Assembly (NCBI GenBank): GCA_009763385.1 | Contig: CM019822.1 | Location: 14,031,950 to 14,095,949, forward strand | Origin: Coix lacryma-jobi var. lacryma-jobi | Taxonomy: Eukaryota > Streptophyta > Magnoliopsida > Poales > Poaceae | DNA: 64,000 nucleotides | Direction of reading: 5' to 3' | Shown here: positions 9,549-20,785 of the stretch, piece by piece | Layout: each line of letters opens with the position of its first letter | Position numbering within the stretch: the stretch's first letter is position 1 | Translations under genes and position numbers: made by a program | The notes under the pieces: model-generated | Seen by the model: the letters and a program-made list of their open reading frames with translations, nothing else | Told to the model about the DNA's origin: nothing | Databases searched by the model: none

Positions 9549-12500
9549 GTAAAACATTTTGTCAAAAAAAAAACCTCTAAGTAAAACATTGTTATGTCGC
9601 AAACTCATTATAACCTTCTCCAAAAGATAGAAAAGGTATATCAGGATATAGCGAAAGATATTTTATTTAACGGTTTATAGAAAATATAAAAAATCTTAAG
9701 TGGTTAGAATCATGTAAATAAGAACATTTCATGTACACAAATATTCTGAACATACATGCACATGACTCTATGAGAATACACTTTCAAATCAATTAATGAA
9801 CGTTCATTAAATCAATCTCATGGCTACGATGAATGTTTATATCCGTTCAAACATTCAACGATTCAACAACTGTTGATGTATCATTTGTTTATTTAACAAC
9901 TCAATAACTGTCCAAACATTCAACAATTCAAGAACAGAGCAAGAAGGCATAGCTTATACAGTGGCCATCTAGAATCTAGAATAAAGAAAAATCACTTATG
10001 CAGCCAAAGAAATTTCTGAGGCTGTCAAAAGCCGAACATATATATATACAGCGTGGCTGGAAATTTTCTTCACGTAATTTTCCTGCGGGAAAGATCGTAA
10101 TCGTGGAAGGAGGGGAACATATTTCCTTTCGTTGAAAAGATAAGTCCACTTTATACTGCCTCTGATAGCTCTTCGACAGACGAAACGAAAGAGATATGCA
10201 CGGACGAGTGTACTTGCTTGCAGCAGGCTGGAAAGCTACGAGCGCCGGGCATCTCGTCTCTGAACTCTGATCTGACGGCAAAGAATTATTGGTGTATATT
10301 TTTATTTTATTTATCTCCAAAAAAGGAGCATCCACACCGAGCGGTTTGACCCTGAAAAAGACGTTGCTGTACCTGTACTAGCATAGTAGTAGTAGTAGCA
10401 TTTGTTTGTTTCCGGCACGCGCCAGGGCTTTATTTTTCAACGAGAAAACGCCTCGCATACGTACAGGACGGATGGGTTTTGTCCTTGCTATTGCTATCAG
10501 ATGACGCTACGCTTCCTGTTGCTCGGAGCTGAGTTCAACGCAGCCCGGTGAAATTTTTGGACCGTCGAGTTGAAATCCTCTGGTCTTTGTTGTTTGCATC
10601 CGGTGGATAGAAAACTCTCACGTCTTTGACAAACTGAAACCAAAGATTTTGTGCGCGTGTAGCTTGACCAACAGTGCGTTATTGTTCGCCATTCGTTTTG
10701 GGCTCATGTTCTCATGCTCCTCCGTTTATACTACCTTTTAAAATTTCAAAAAGAAGTAGATAGCGTTTTGGGAGAGAAACTACATGAAATCGAAGGAACA
10801 AGCACGGGCCACCTACTCCCGGATCCCGGGAGAGCCGGATATGTATACATACGGAGTATGTTTTAATAAAATAAAATCGTTGGAAATCACAGACAGAACG
10901 GAGAAAAAACAAGCAGGACGCCACCAGCTATTCCAGGTGAGATGTACGTGTGCCTAGAATCTAAAGATGTGGTGCCACATGGTTGGGAGGCAATATAAAC
11001 TTCTAATTTGAATCAATAGATTAATTCGGCCCCAGGATGATTATAATACTACTATATACACATCAGTGTCCACGGATCCACCATTTGTCAGAATTTACAC
11101 GCGGCGTTGTACGGAGACTACGCTCATCAGAGCCAACGGATGGATTAACTCGAGTAAAAGTCATGGAGTTGGTGAGCAAACAATCTGAGATTTCAAATGT
11201 ATAGTACATAGTATGCTCCCAGACTCCCAGTTCGTCGTCGTCGATTCGTTCTAGATGGCAAGATTTCACGTCTGATGGTAAGTAAGTAGGTACGGACTTG
11301 GATTCCAAGCTTTTTACCCTGACGGAGCGAGCGACAGCGGCTGATTCCAAACACCTAATCTCACTGTCAACCTCTATAAACATCACCGCCACCTTTTTAT
11401 ATATGCTTTTATAATTTAATTAATAACCTCCCCTTTATTATTTCTAGAAGAAGATGAAGATGCCATTGCCATCGTCCGTCTACCTAGCACACATTATTGT
11501 GCGATAAAAAAAAAGGAAACGAAGGGACTTTTGCTTTCGGTCCATCGGTTACTATGACCGGACGGACGTCTCTGAGCGCGATCGCGATGCTCTTCCAACT
11601 AAAGTCCCGGGAGAAAATATAATGAGAAATCTTGGGAGCTCCTCGCGCTAGTCCATTTTGGCCCTCGAAGTCGAACCACCAACCAGGAGATCCCGATGCG
11701 CTGCTGCTCCCATCATCTGCAGACTGCAGTGGAAACTGTGAGTGTGTGACGGTGCTTTTCGTGTGCGTGTTTGCGAGCTGAGAAATTTCCATTGAGAAAT
11801 TTCAGCGTTGCCGTTGCGAGCTGCTGCAGCCTGCAGCCAGGCCCTACGGTCTCAAGCCTCGCTTTCGCTTTCAGAACACCGTATCAGAATTGTGCTCGCT
11901 CGCACAGCGGGCGACAGAGTTAATAAAATTAAATATAAGCATGCAGCAGCTTAGCCTGTGGTGAAGTGACGTGGACTGCGCCATTAATAATAATTAACCG
12001 GTAAGTGAAAGAGATTTTGGCGCATCAATCAGTCCTGCCGCCGGACTCGGACCCACCGGAGCCTCCGACGTGCGCAAAAGTTGGGCTTCTGTCCACATCG
12101 GCTCCCCCGGCCGGGCATGGCGACGTCGCTGTCGGCGGCCGGGACCCGACGCACAGGAACAGGACGACGCTGCCGATGCCCGACCGATCGATGCGGACGC
12201 CGGAGGCGGGCGGGCGTTGAGCTTTCTTTAACTTGCGGGGATCATTTTTATTTTTATTTTATTATAATTAATCCAGCGCGAGAATATCTTCTTCTCCGTC
12301 GTCTTCGTCTTCCCCGGCAGGCGGCAGGCTCCCATATTCTTGGGCCACATGCCCACAGCCACTCATTCGTTAGGTGGTGTGGACTTGTGTGCTCGTGCTG
12401 TCGTGCACACCTACGCTTCCTGTGGCTGCTGACTAACCAACAGTCGGACACTACACTCCGGCCGGTGAGCTAGCTAGAACTGTTGAGATTTTCAGTTTGA

Positions 12501-12722
12501 TTTTTTGGGTAAACCACGTCGTCAATCGTCATGCCATGCGTGCGTGCACTCGTGTCCTACGCGTGATTATTTCTTAACCGATACAGTACTAATATGCGAC
12601 TGGCACGTCTGCTTCGCTTCATTTAATCTGCGGGAATTCTGTAAACAAACACTGATACTGTAGTGATGTATTATCGACTCGTGTGAACAGTATCCTGCCT
12701 GGTACGTACTACGACTAATACC
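9549..12722. other. intergenic, no gene supported
   Basis: About 3.2 kb of mixed composition. The open frames (for example minus strand 9976-10335, 11063-11392 and 11484-11792, plus strand 12005-12473) have no recognisable domain, no exon-like neighbours and no clear codon bias. A 7-bp-arm palindrome built on CCCGG lies near 10815. Nothing else could be assigned. Confidence 0.5.
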
Positions 12723-12724
12723 TA

Positions 12725-12959
12725 CTCCCTCCGTCCCTAAATAAGTGTCGTTCTCGCTTCCCGAGAAAAAGTTGCTGACAATTATATATTAAAATATATT
12801 AATATTTACGCTAAGTAATTAGTATCATCGGAAAGATCTTTACATCTAGTTTTTTAACAAAATTATTTGAAGATATAAATATTGCATATATTTTCTACAA
12901 ATTGAGTTAAACACGTGGCACGCACACCAATGACGACACTTATTTAGGGACGAAGTGAG
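12725..12959. mobile_element. Stowaway MITE
   Basis: A 235-bp element with ends CTCCCTCCGTCCCTAAATAA and CTCACTTCGTCCCTAAATAA (right end in reverse complement), continuing into a matched GTGTCG. TA flanks at 12723-12724 and 12960-12961 give the target duplication. The interior is AT-rich and non-coding. Confidence 0.9.
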
Positions 12960-12967
12960 TATCTGGT

Positions 12968-13071
12968 AAGGTACTCGGTCGAATTTTCGTTGGTTGGCTC
13001 GACGCACGATCCATCATCCAAGGTACTCGGTCGAATTTTCGTTGGTTGGCTCGACGCACGATCCATCATCC
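12968..13071. repeat. perfect 52-bp tandem duplication
   Basis: Copies at 12968-13019 and 13020-13071 are identical base for base, starting AAGGTACTCGGTCGAATT. It lies between a Stowaway MITE and a CACTA element. Perfect identity points to a recent event such as break repair or slippage. Confidence 0.92.
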
Positions 13072-13180
13072 CCTCGAATAATTGGGGCTGTTTATTTGTG
13101 GCCAGAGAAAATATGGACGAGGCGAAACAGGTTACAGGTTGGTGTGTCTCCTTGTTTGGTGGTTTGGGGTACAGGAAACA

Positions 13181-13625
13181 CGATCTTCGCCGAGTGCCTG
13201 CGAGTTCGCCGAGTGCCAAATTTCGGGCACTCGGCGAAGAGCCTCTTTGCCGAGTGCCGGAAATCTGGCACTCGGCGAAGACTGAGCACAAGGCAAAGGC
13301 TGCTTTGCCGAGTGCCCAACACTCGGCAAAGAAAACACTCGGCGAAGTCACATATTTGCCGAGTGCCGCACTCTCGGCAAAGATGAGCACTCGGCAAAGT
13401 GTCGCGGACCAGACGGCATCCAGGCCCGTTAGCGTTGCCGAGTGCGCGCCGTCTGGCACTCGGCGAAGACCCCCTCTTCGCCGAGTGCCAGCCACGTGGC
13501 ACTCGGCAAAGAGTGTGGCCCCGTTGTTTCACACGTGGGCTGTTCGTTGCCGAGTGCCACGTGGCTGGCACTCGGCGAAGATCACCTCTTTGCCGAGTGT
13601 CAGTCCATGTGGCACTCGGCAAAGG
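13181..13625. repeat. CACTA subterminal repeats, left block
   Basis: About twenty copies of the TNGCCGAGTGCC/GGCACTCGGCNA unit in both orientations, often as head-to-head pairs around a CACGTGGC core. In CACTA elements such arrays bind the element-encoded subterminal-repeat-binding protein. Apparent proteins across this block are translated repeats. Confidence 0.85.
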
Positions 13626-14071
13626 GTTTTTTTTTGGATTTTGGACACCAAATTTTTTGTGGATCACTTCCACACTACCACTGTCAATATGTTCAAATTT
13701 GACAGTTTTTCAAAACTTTTCTTTATATTTTTTGACTTTCTTTCGTTTTCTTGAATTTTTCCGAAAGACGCAAGTTTGAACTGCGGGTGCATCGCATAGT
13801 GGATTTTCATGATTTAAAAAATGTTATTCTTGTTCTTAACCGTATGTTGAGGCCAAATCCAAAACCTGACCTGATGTTTCGATCAACGTGCTCACGGGGC
13901 AACGCCTCCAAATTACGTGCGGGCGGTTTTTTAATTATAGAAAATGCAAATGAATTCCGTAAATCGTGAAACTTGGCGACATGTTGTTACATCATATGCG
14001 TATGCCGAGAAAAAAATTTGAGAAAGTTTCGAGCAAGTTGTCACGTACGATGCTTACAAACCTGGACATCT

Positions 14072-14100
14072 CAACATGTGATATCTGATATCACATGTTG
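14072..14100. repeat. perfect 14-bp-arm palindrome inside the CACTA element
   Basis: The arm CAACATGTGATATC and its exact reverse complement are separated by a single T. It lies in the non-coding middle of the element, just before a short tandem-repeat tract. Confidence 0.85.
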
Positions 14101-14184
14101 GCAAGGTGGTCCTTCGGGCGGGTCGTGGGACGCGGGGCAAGGTGGGAGTTCTTCACAATCGGAGCACCAAGGTGAGTAGTGATG

Positions 14185-14295
14185 GCCGACTTAGATTTGT
14201 GATGGACTTGTGAGATGGATGTGATGGACTTGTGAGATGCATGTGATGGACTTGTGAACTTGTGGACTTGTGATAAACTTGTGAGCTTGTGATGC
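14185..14295. repeat. GTGATGGACTTGTGAGATG minisatellite
   Basis: An imperfect tandem array of a roughly 19-22-bp unit built on GTGATGGACTTGTGA, about four to five units long, in the middle of the CACTA element. Non-coding. Confidence 0.7.
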
Positions 14296-14453
14296 ATGGA
14301 GACTGAACATGTGATATTTGTTTGAAATGGATATGTATGTTATGGGTGTGTGATATATATGCATGTGATATTTGTCTGAAATGAAATATGAATGTGTGAT
14401 ATGTTCTCTGTGTAGGGAAATGAAAACAGGAAAAAAATTCTTTTTTTCCCAGC

Positions 14454-14981
14454 ATTGCCGAGTGCCACACTCGGCAAAGAGGTCATGGCACTCGGCAAAG
14501 CTGGGCAAATTTTTGCTCAGCTCGGCCTCTTCGCCGAGTGCCTTGACCCTGACACTCGGCAAAGAGGCCCTCTTTGTCGAGTGCCAGGCTACCTGACACT
14601 CGACAAAGAGGGACCCTTTGCCGAGTACAGGCTTACGTGGCACTCGGCAAAGAGGAGCTCTTCGCCGAGTGCCGGCCTACGTGGCACTCGGCAAATGGGC
14701 CCTCTTCGCCGAGTGCCGGCCACGTGGTGCTCTGCAAAGGGGTCCTCTTCGCCGAGTGCCACGTAGGCTGGCACTCGGCAAAGAGGCCGTCAAGTGACGG
14801 CTCCCGTTTGCTTCGCCGAGTACTGACCTGGCACTCGGCGAAGCCTTCGCCGAGTGCCCGATATTTGGCACTCGGCAAAGAAATCGTTGCCGACAATTTC
14901 TTCGCCGAGTGCGGCACTCGGCGAAGCCTTCGCCGAGTGCGAGAGGGCCTTCGCCGAGTGCAGCCAGCACTCGGCAAAGCC
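14454..14981. repeat. CACTA subterminal repeats, right block
   Basis: A second dense array of the same 12-bp unit in alternating orientation, ending just before the right terminus. The apparent proteins here are repeat artefacts. Confidence 0.85.
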
Positions 14982-15000
14982 GGCGTTCCCTGTAGTGGGG

Positions 15001-15661
15001 CTCTGCGCTAAACCGGATTACGGAGCAGAGGCGGGTGATAATGGAGAGCAGCAGAGGTTGCCGCCTCACACCTGTTTCCATAAAACTAAACCGTGTTTAA
15101 GCGACAGAATGTCGGGTGGTTTTTGCAGAAAGACTATATTACATCGCCGGCGGCTCGCACTAACCAACTACAGCTACCCTCGGAAAGACGAACTGCATGC
15201 ATGCGTACTAGGGGCGTTGCCCCTGGTTCAGTGACTGTGCGTGTGATATGCGTTCCGTTGCACTTGCACCAGCACCACGCACCGGAAATGATCTCCGACT
15301 CAGGGCCACTCGATGTGTAAAGGCATCGAAATCAAGTACGTAATCCGCAGTGGTAGCAGGGTAGTTCGAAACCACGGCGCGTGCAGTCGAAATGTGTTAT
15401 GCGTGTGCTCTCCGTCCGTGGAAAGGAAGCCATAAATAAATAAAACAAAAACTCTGCCGGCCAGCAGTTCCTAGGCGCTAGGTCGCCTGTCGGAAAGCCA
15501 CCGGAACACAGTGAGCTGACGGCCGGCTCGTCGGGAATCATTGAGCATGGTCTAGGTCTGCTGCCTCCCGGAAGGGCCACCACATCATTGAGCCTTTCCA
15601 TCTTATCTTATCGAACTGGATCGGATCGCTTTGCTTTGCTTCGCTACGCTAGATGGTATCA
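15001..15661. other. intergenic, nothing assigned
   Basis: Host-flank DNA to the right of the CACTA element. No open frame with family resemblance and no repeat structure was seen. Confidence 0.5.
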
Positions 15662-15966
15662 TAGGCTCCGTTTAGAACAACTCAGTTTTACTATTAAAAT
15701 TATGTTTTAGAAAATAGTTCTATTTTTTAGCTATATGATCAAAAAAAAAATTAGATAGAGCTGAGCTGTTTTAGAAAGGATATTTGACAGAACAACTTAA
15801 CCAATAATTTTATGTATAATTGAGAAAGAGGAATGAGGGTGTGACCGTATTTTTCAGTTTCATCTTAATTTATCCTTTTATAAGAGAGATTAACAAAAAG
15901 TTGTTTAGAAAAAAAAACTGCTCACGTCTCTTATGAAATTGCGGTGAGCTGTACCAAATAAACTCG
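15662..15966. mobile_element. possible hAT/Tourist-like MITE
   Basis: The left end GGCTCCGTTTAGAACAACTC and the right end in reverse complement (a TTTATTTGGTACAGCTCACC pattern) are weakly similar. The AT-rich interior contains GAGCTGAGCTGTTTTAGAA-like internal copies. No clean target duplication was found, so this is tentative. Confidence 0.35.
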
Positions 15967-16937
15967 TAATATAATCCAATCCAAGACCTTGACTGTTCCC
16001 CAGTCGTGAGGCTAAACATAGACGTGTGTACGGGGTACTCCGTACCTGCGACTCTGAGCATGGCCGGGCCCCGAATCCCGACGAACACGATCGAGCCACA
16101 TGCGTGCTCCGACGCCGACGCGTGAAGGTCCGGATCGGAGGAGAACAAGTCCGAATGGATCACTCTCCCGGGTAAAGCAAGCTGCTGTTTCTTTTCGTCG
16201 ATCGATCTGTAGACTGTACTCCTCCTCCGATCCTAGCTGTACTAACCGATAAGGGACTGCCGACTTACAGTAGCGAAAGCAGCCAGTCGGGCAACGATGC
16301 GTCGTTGGCCTAGCTACTCGGCCTGTAGATAGATCGTCCCCGTCAATTCTCTTGACAAAGCGTGAGGTTCTCAGAGGCCCGGCAGATCGCGGCCGCGCGC
16401 TTACTCCACGACCGTACCCATCCACTGCCTGCGTCGCCGATCGCGACGGATGGCGACGACGACCGAATTGAAGGCCGCGTCGATCCCAGCCAGATCTCTG
16501 TCAGCCATCCGTTCGGTTTGGTACTCGTACTAGTCAAGGGCGATGCGCGGAGCTGGCGCTGGCGCTGCCCCCCGGCCCCGCCAGCCCCCGTGCGCCGGCA
16601 TTGACATCTTCCAGGCCCCGGCCCAGGGCTAGTGGCGGGCGGGCCAGGGTCACAGGTACGGGCGGTTGAGCGTCGTCGTCCGTTGCTGTGCCATGCGATG
16701 CGGCCATCGCCATATCTATCTCCAATCTCCCAGACAGATTGATCGGGTCATCCGCACCGACGCGGGGGTGCTATCCTGCCGGCTGCCGCTGCCGTCGTCC
16801 CGGGGGGCCGCACCTGGCATTTCCTCTCCAGCGCCGACGGATGATATTCTCTATCCATGCGCGCGGGAACGGGAGGGACCGCCAATCACAAGGCACTGAG
16901 ACGCAGAGTTATCTTTTTTTTTTTTGAGGCTCGCATA
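15967..16937. other. intergenic, GC-rich, nothing assigned
   Basis: A GC-rich stretch (about 16060-16880) with several short open frames in different phases. None shows a domain, and splice signals do not join them into a plausible gene. Confidence 0.45.
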
Positions 16938-16946
16938 ATTATCTTT

Positions 16947-17904
16947 GAGTAAAGTCTATCACCGGTCCCTAAACTTGTGTCGTTGTGTCATCCCGGTCCC
17001 TAAACTCACAAATCGACCGTTTAGGTCCTCATACTTGTTCGGTTGTGTCATCCCGGTCCCTAAACTTGTTCGGTTATGTCATCTCGGTCCATAAACTTAC
17101 AAATCACTCGTTTAGGTCCTCAAACTTAGTCAGTTGTGTCATCCTGGTCCCTAAACTTTGTGTTGAGTCTCATTTAGATCTAAACATGACAATTTAATAA
17201 CTTTATATCAATAAATAATTCATAACTTTTTCATATAAACTCGATTGAAGACAAACTTTATATCAAAATTGTAGCCCTCGATGTGATCTACAACTTTGTA
17301 GTTGAATTTTTTTTGATTTAAAACTGTTTAGGGTCCCAAAATATTATTGTATGTTTATAGATTTTGAAATCTAAAATCTAAAATTAATTTTTTGATACTA
17401 AATGACTTTAAATAAAAAAATTTATCTACAACGTTGTAGATTGCATTGAGAACTATAACTTTTATATAGATCATGTCAATATTCAAGATTGTTTGATAAT
17501 TTTAAATTTTAAATTTCAAAATCTATAATCATACAATAATATTTTTGGACCCTAAACAGTTTTAAATCAAAAACTTTTCAACTACAAAGTTGTAGATCAT
17601 ATCGAGGGCTACAATTTTGATATAAAGTTTGTCTTCATTCAAGTTTATATGAAGAAGTTATGAATTATTTGTTAATATAAAGTTATTAAATTGCCATGTT
17701 TAGATTAGATGAGACTCAAAACAAAGTTTAGGGACTAGGATAACACAACTGACTAAGTTTAAGGACCTAAACGGGTGATTTCTAAGTTTAGGGACCGAGG
17801 TGACACAACTGAACAAGTTGGAGAACCTAAACGGTCGATTTACGAGTTAAGGGACCGGAATGACACAACAGTACAAGTTTAGGGACTGGTGATGGACTTT
17901 ACTC
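16947..17904. mobile_element. Mutator-type foldback element (958-bp palindrome)
   Basis: The ends GAGTAAAGTCTATCACCGGT and, in reverse complement, GAGTAAAGTCCATCACCAGT open an inverted repeat that continues, with divergence, to the centre near 17430, so nearly the whole element is two arms of about 470 bp. A perfect 9-bp target duplication ATTATCTTT flanks it (16938-16946 and 17905-17913), the Mutator superfamily length. Each arm carries tandem copies of a GGTCCCTAAACTTG-type unit near its tip. No coding capacity. Confidence 0.9.
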
Positions 17905-18099
17905 ATTATCTTTCTTCCCAGCCTGCCTCATACATGGGCCGTACGGCTGTGATCTGCGGTCCACGTAGAGAGACCTTAGCCCATTGCTGTGCAATGGGCC
18001 TTCCGCTCCTGGGCGCCTTTACTCGTTCGGGCTTCGGGCCCAGCCGTGTTCCGAACTCCTTTCTACATACTCCGACCGACCCTAGTACGGCCTAGAGAG

Positions 18100-18357
18100 G
18101 TCGAGCCAGATAAAAAAAAGTACACAGGTGGTACGAGTACGGCGCGCCAGTCACAAACCAACCGACCGTTCGGACCCGCGGAAGACTCGCTCGGTCTCGC
18201 CGGAGCCGTGCGCGCGTACAGGGCGTCAGGCGTGGGGCGGGGCGGCCCTACCTGCGGTGTGGTCCGCCGCTCTCGCAGCACCGGCGCGCTCGGCTCGCCT
18301 CCGCCCGCCTGCTCGTCGAGTGGACGCGCGCCGCGCCTTCGCTCCAGTCATGGTAAC
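18100..18357 (+). promoter_or_regulatory. GC-rich promoter/5' exon candidate upstream of the PRP31 fragment
   Basis: A CpG-rich block ends in a good splice donor (CATG|GTAAC at about 18357). About 980 bp downstream the first PRP31-derived exon starts at a clear acceptor, so this may be a 5' exon, either from PRP31 itself after loss of the internal exons or from another gene. A transcript spliced that way would start with an out-of-frame ATG from this block. No TATA box is clear. This is inference from composition and splice signals. Confidence 0.35.
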
Positions 18358-19338
18358 TTCCTCCTAGCTACCTCGTTTGGACCAGTTCGATCGCACATGC
18401 TGCGGTTACCTTGTGCTAGGCTGCGCTCGCGGATTTTGTGATCTCGCGTGTCATAACGTAACGTACGTTGATTGGAGTTAACATGGTGGGGAAACCATAT
18501 AGGTTCTGAAGCTGGAATGTTCCGACTTCCTAGGGGTTCTGAACTTCTGATTTCGCTTTAGCTGATTGTGGTTCTGTTTGTGGGGCGGTTCAATTTACTC
18601 GCTGCAGTTCCCGTTGCAAACTGTGCGTCGCATTGGCGGGTGTATGGGAATTGGGGACAAATTAGGGTGTGTACGAATGATGAAATAGTTCTGGACCTAA
18701 GGCGCCATGTTTCTGTTATCTGAAATTCTGAATCTGCTTTGTCGAATTTGGGAGCGTAAACTCTTCGTTTCTAATTTGGATTAATTTGAGATTGTTCATA
18801 ATCGAAACAATTCTAGCCTCCTGCAACTTGCCCTGTTGTAGAATGTGTGATTCTAGCCTCCTGTAATCCCAGGATCTTGCTGGTTTCAGACAGTTGCGCA
18901 CGCTACTCCCTTTGCCTCGTCTGGCTCCTCGTCGCAAATTGTGCTAGTAAATTAGTTCTAATATAACAGCTGTATTGGAGTGCGTTTTTGAGTACCTGGT
19001 AATCCTGGTCTACTCCCTCTTAATGAAACACGTGTCACAAGGTCACGTTCGCGAAAAAAAGAATGTGTGATACTAGCCGAGATATTATCAAGTGCACTCG
19101 TAGTTACCTAGTTGGATACTTGGATTGGAGTGGTCATGTTAGAGATCTATTTATAACTTACTTTGGCATTCTGCAATGGTTGCCTTGTTTATCTCTTGCA
19201 TCCACATCCAGTATTTGGTGATAGTCTTACATTATATAATGCATTATCTGTTTGTCTCATTTGCATTTTGCGACTTACTCTGAGTGGCCCTTGCTAATTT
19301 CCTTTTACCTTTTTGTATCTGGGAATTCAATTGTGCAG

Positions 19339-20785
19339 ATATGCACAGACCAACACGATGAAGCTTGTGAACCGGATGAAGTTTGGCGTGCCAGAGGAGA
19401 GCACATTGGGTTAGTTACTCAAAACATAAACACTAGAATGACATTGTTTAGTTTCACCCTGTCGGGAACTGGAATACTTTTCTCCTTTTAATACTCTTTA
19501 GTATTTCTATTACTTGGTGATGGCTTAGGGAAAGGTTATGGCTTGCTTGGGCGGGCTGGAAGTGGGAAGCTACGTGTGTCAGCTGGTCAAAGCAAACTTT
19601 CTACTAAAATTGCTAAAAGGTGCGTGATTTGACCTGTCTTTCCTTTTTTTCCCTGGAGTTTTAATTTCATATATATATATGACAAACATTGGATCCTACA
19701 GATTGTGGAGTGTCTTTCCACTGTACAAACTTATCTCTCACTGTTTGGAATGTTGTATGCAAAATAATAAATATGGATTGGACTTTGTTACGCTATTACA
19801 TAATAAAATTGCATATGAATCGTTATACAGGAAAAAAAATATATCCATAACTACAACAAAAAACAGTTATCATTTCCATTTTTGTCTTTTTTAACTTCTA
19901 TTTTCATATATGCGTGACATTTCTTCATTTGATGATCTGCACCAGCACTCGTACTTGTATAATATATTTCGAAATTGTTTACCAGGCAGCATATGCCATT
20001 GCACCGGATACCATTCCCAATAGAAACTGCTTTATTATGCATGCTGCATTGAACTTGAATACATTATTCAAGAAAAGATTATTTTTCTGCATTTCCGATC
20101 TTAACAGTCTCTTTTTACAATCTGTCACTCATCATTAATTTATTTTGATATATTTATATCAGATTCAAAGAGAAAGGTTCTGAAAGTAGTGGGTCAAGAT
20201 TGGGGTTGACATCAAGTTTTGCATTTACGCCAGTTCAAGTAAGTGAGCTTCGGGTTGGAGTTGCAATATTCCTTTTCTATTTATATTCAAGCGATACACG
20301 CTCAGTTTATTTACTTATTAGAACTTGGCTGATTGACAATTAAATAACTGTTTGACTTGCCCATAGTTTAAAAGAAAATCATATAATGCCAAGGAGGAAC
20401 TAGGTATACAAGCATTAAGAAGAGCAACTCTCAGATCTGAACTGCCCCTTAATTTGCTTGCTTCAAAGTCACTGACAATTGTGTACTTGTACGATTTAAT
20501 GCTATATTTCATCTCACAGCTTAGTGTTTGTATCTATGTTTGATGTTAACTTTATGCTCACTTGCTCAGTCGTCTGATTGTAGGCGTAGCTTTTGACTGC
20601 TGCGTTCTTATTTGTGCTTATAATCGCTACTGTTCTTAACTTTGGTTCTATCAGTTTACATAAACTTTTGATGATTTTCTTTGCCACAGGGAATAGAGCT
20701 GTCAAATCCATTCGCCCAAGGCGGTGACACAACCGAAAGCACCTATTTTTCAGACACTGGGACATTTTCAAAGATCAAGGTCTGA
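19339..20785 (+). pseudogene. PRP31 3'-terminal gene fragment (four exons)
   Basis: Four exons with good splice sites (19339-19409, 19529-19619, 20163-20238, 20690-20785) join in one frame to encode the C-terminal tail of PRP31, the U4/U6 snRNP protein needed for tri-snRNP assembly. Diagnostic stretches are NRMKFGVPEEST, GKGYGLLGRAGS, SFAFTPVQGIEL and TYFSDTGTFSKIK, each close to plant PRP31. The Nop domain and all earlier exons (most of a roughly 480-residue protein) are absent; upstream sequence is non-coding and then transposable elements. The frame and every splice site remain intact, and an internal in-frame ATG at 19358 could give a 104-residue product. It may be a recent truncated duplicate, or a chimera using the promoter-like block at 18100-18357. 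Identity is well supported; expression is unknown. Confidence 0.82.

Larger units (their letters stand above)
13170..14997. mobile_element. non-autonomous CACTA (En/Spm) element
   Basis: The right end reads TTCCCTGTAGTG, the reverse complement of a CACTACAGGGAA terminus. The left end reads TACAGGAAACACG and appears to lack the opening CAC. GGG lies on both outer sides (13167-13169 and 14998-15000), as expected for a 3-bp CACTA target duplication. Both subterminal zones are packed with TTGCCGAGTGCC and GGCACTCGGCAA units in alternating orientation. The 0.8-kb middle is non-coding and no transposase is visible, so this is a deletion derivative needing a transposase from elsewhere. The missing CAC may mean it can no longer move. 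Confidence 0.88.

Noticed and set aside
12005..12473. Two overlapping open frames that might be an exon
   Set aside because: No domain, no supporting splice-linked exons, and GC-driven composition.
13181..14981. CRISPR-like regular short repeats
   Set aside because: The units alternate in orientation, spacing is irregular and the host is a plant; they are CACTA subterminal repeats.
13090..15010. Several proteins of 60-250 residues across the CACTA element
   Set aside because: They are translations of the 12-bp subterminal repeat (recurrent CRVPxxWHSAK/LPSAxxxALGE patterns) and not genes.
18100..19338. Missing PRP31 exons upstream of the fragment
   Set aside because: I looked for coding similarity to the Nop domain or the basic linker in this stretch and found none, so the fragment is treated as truncated.
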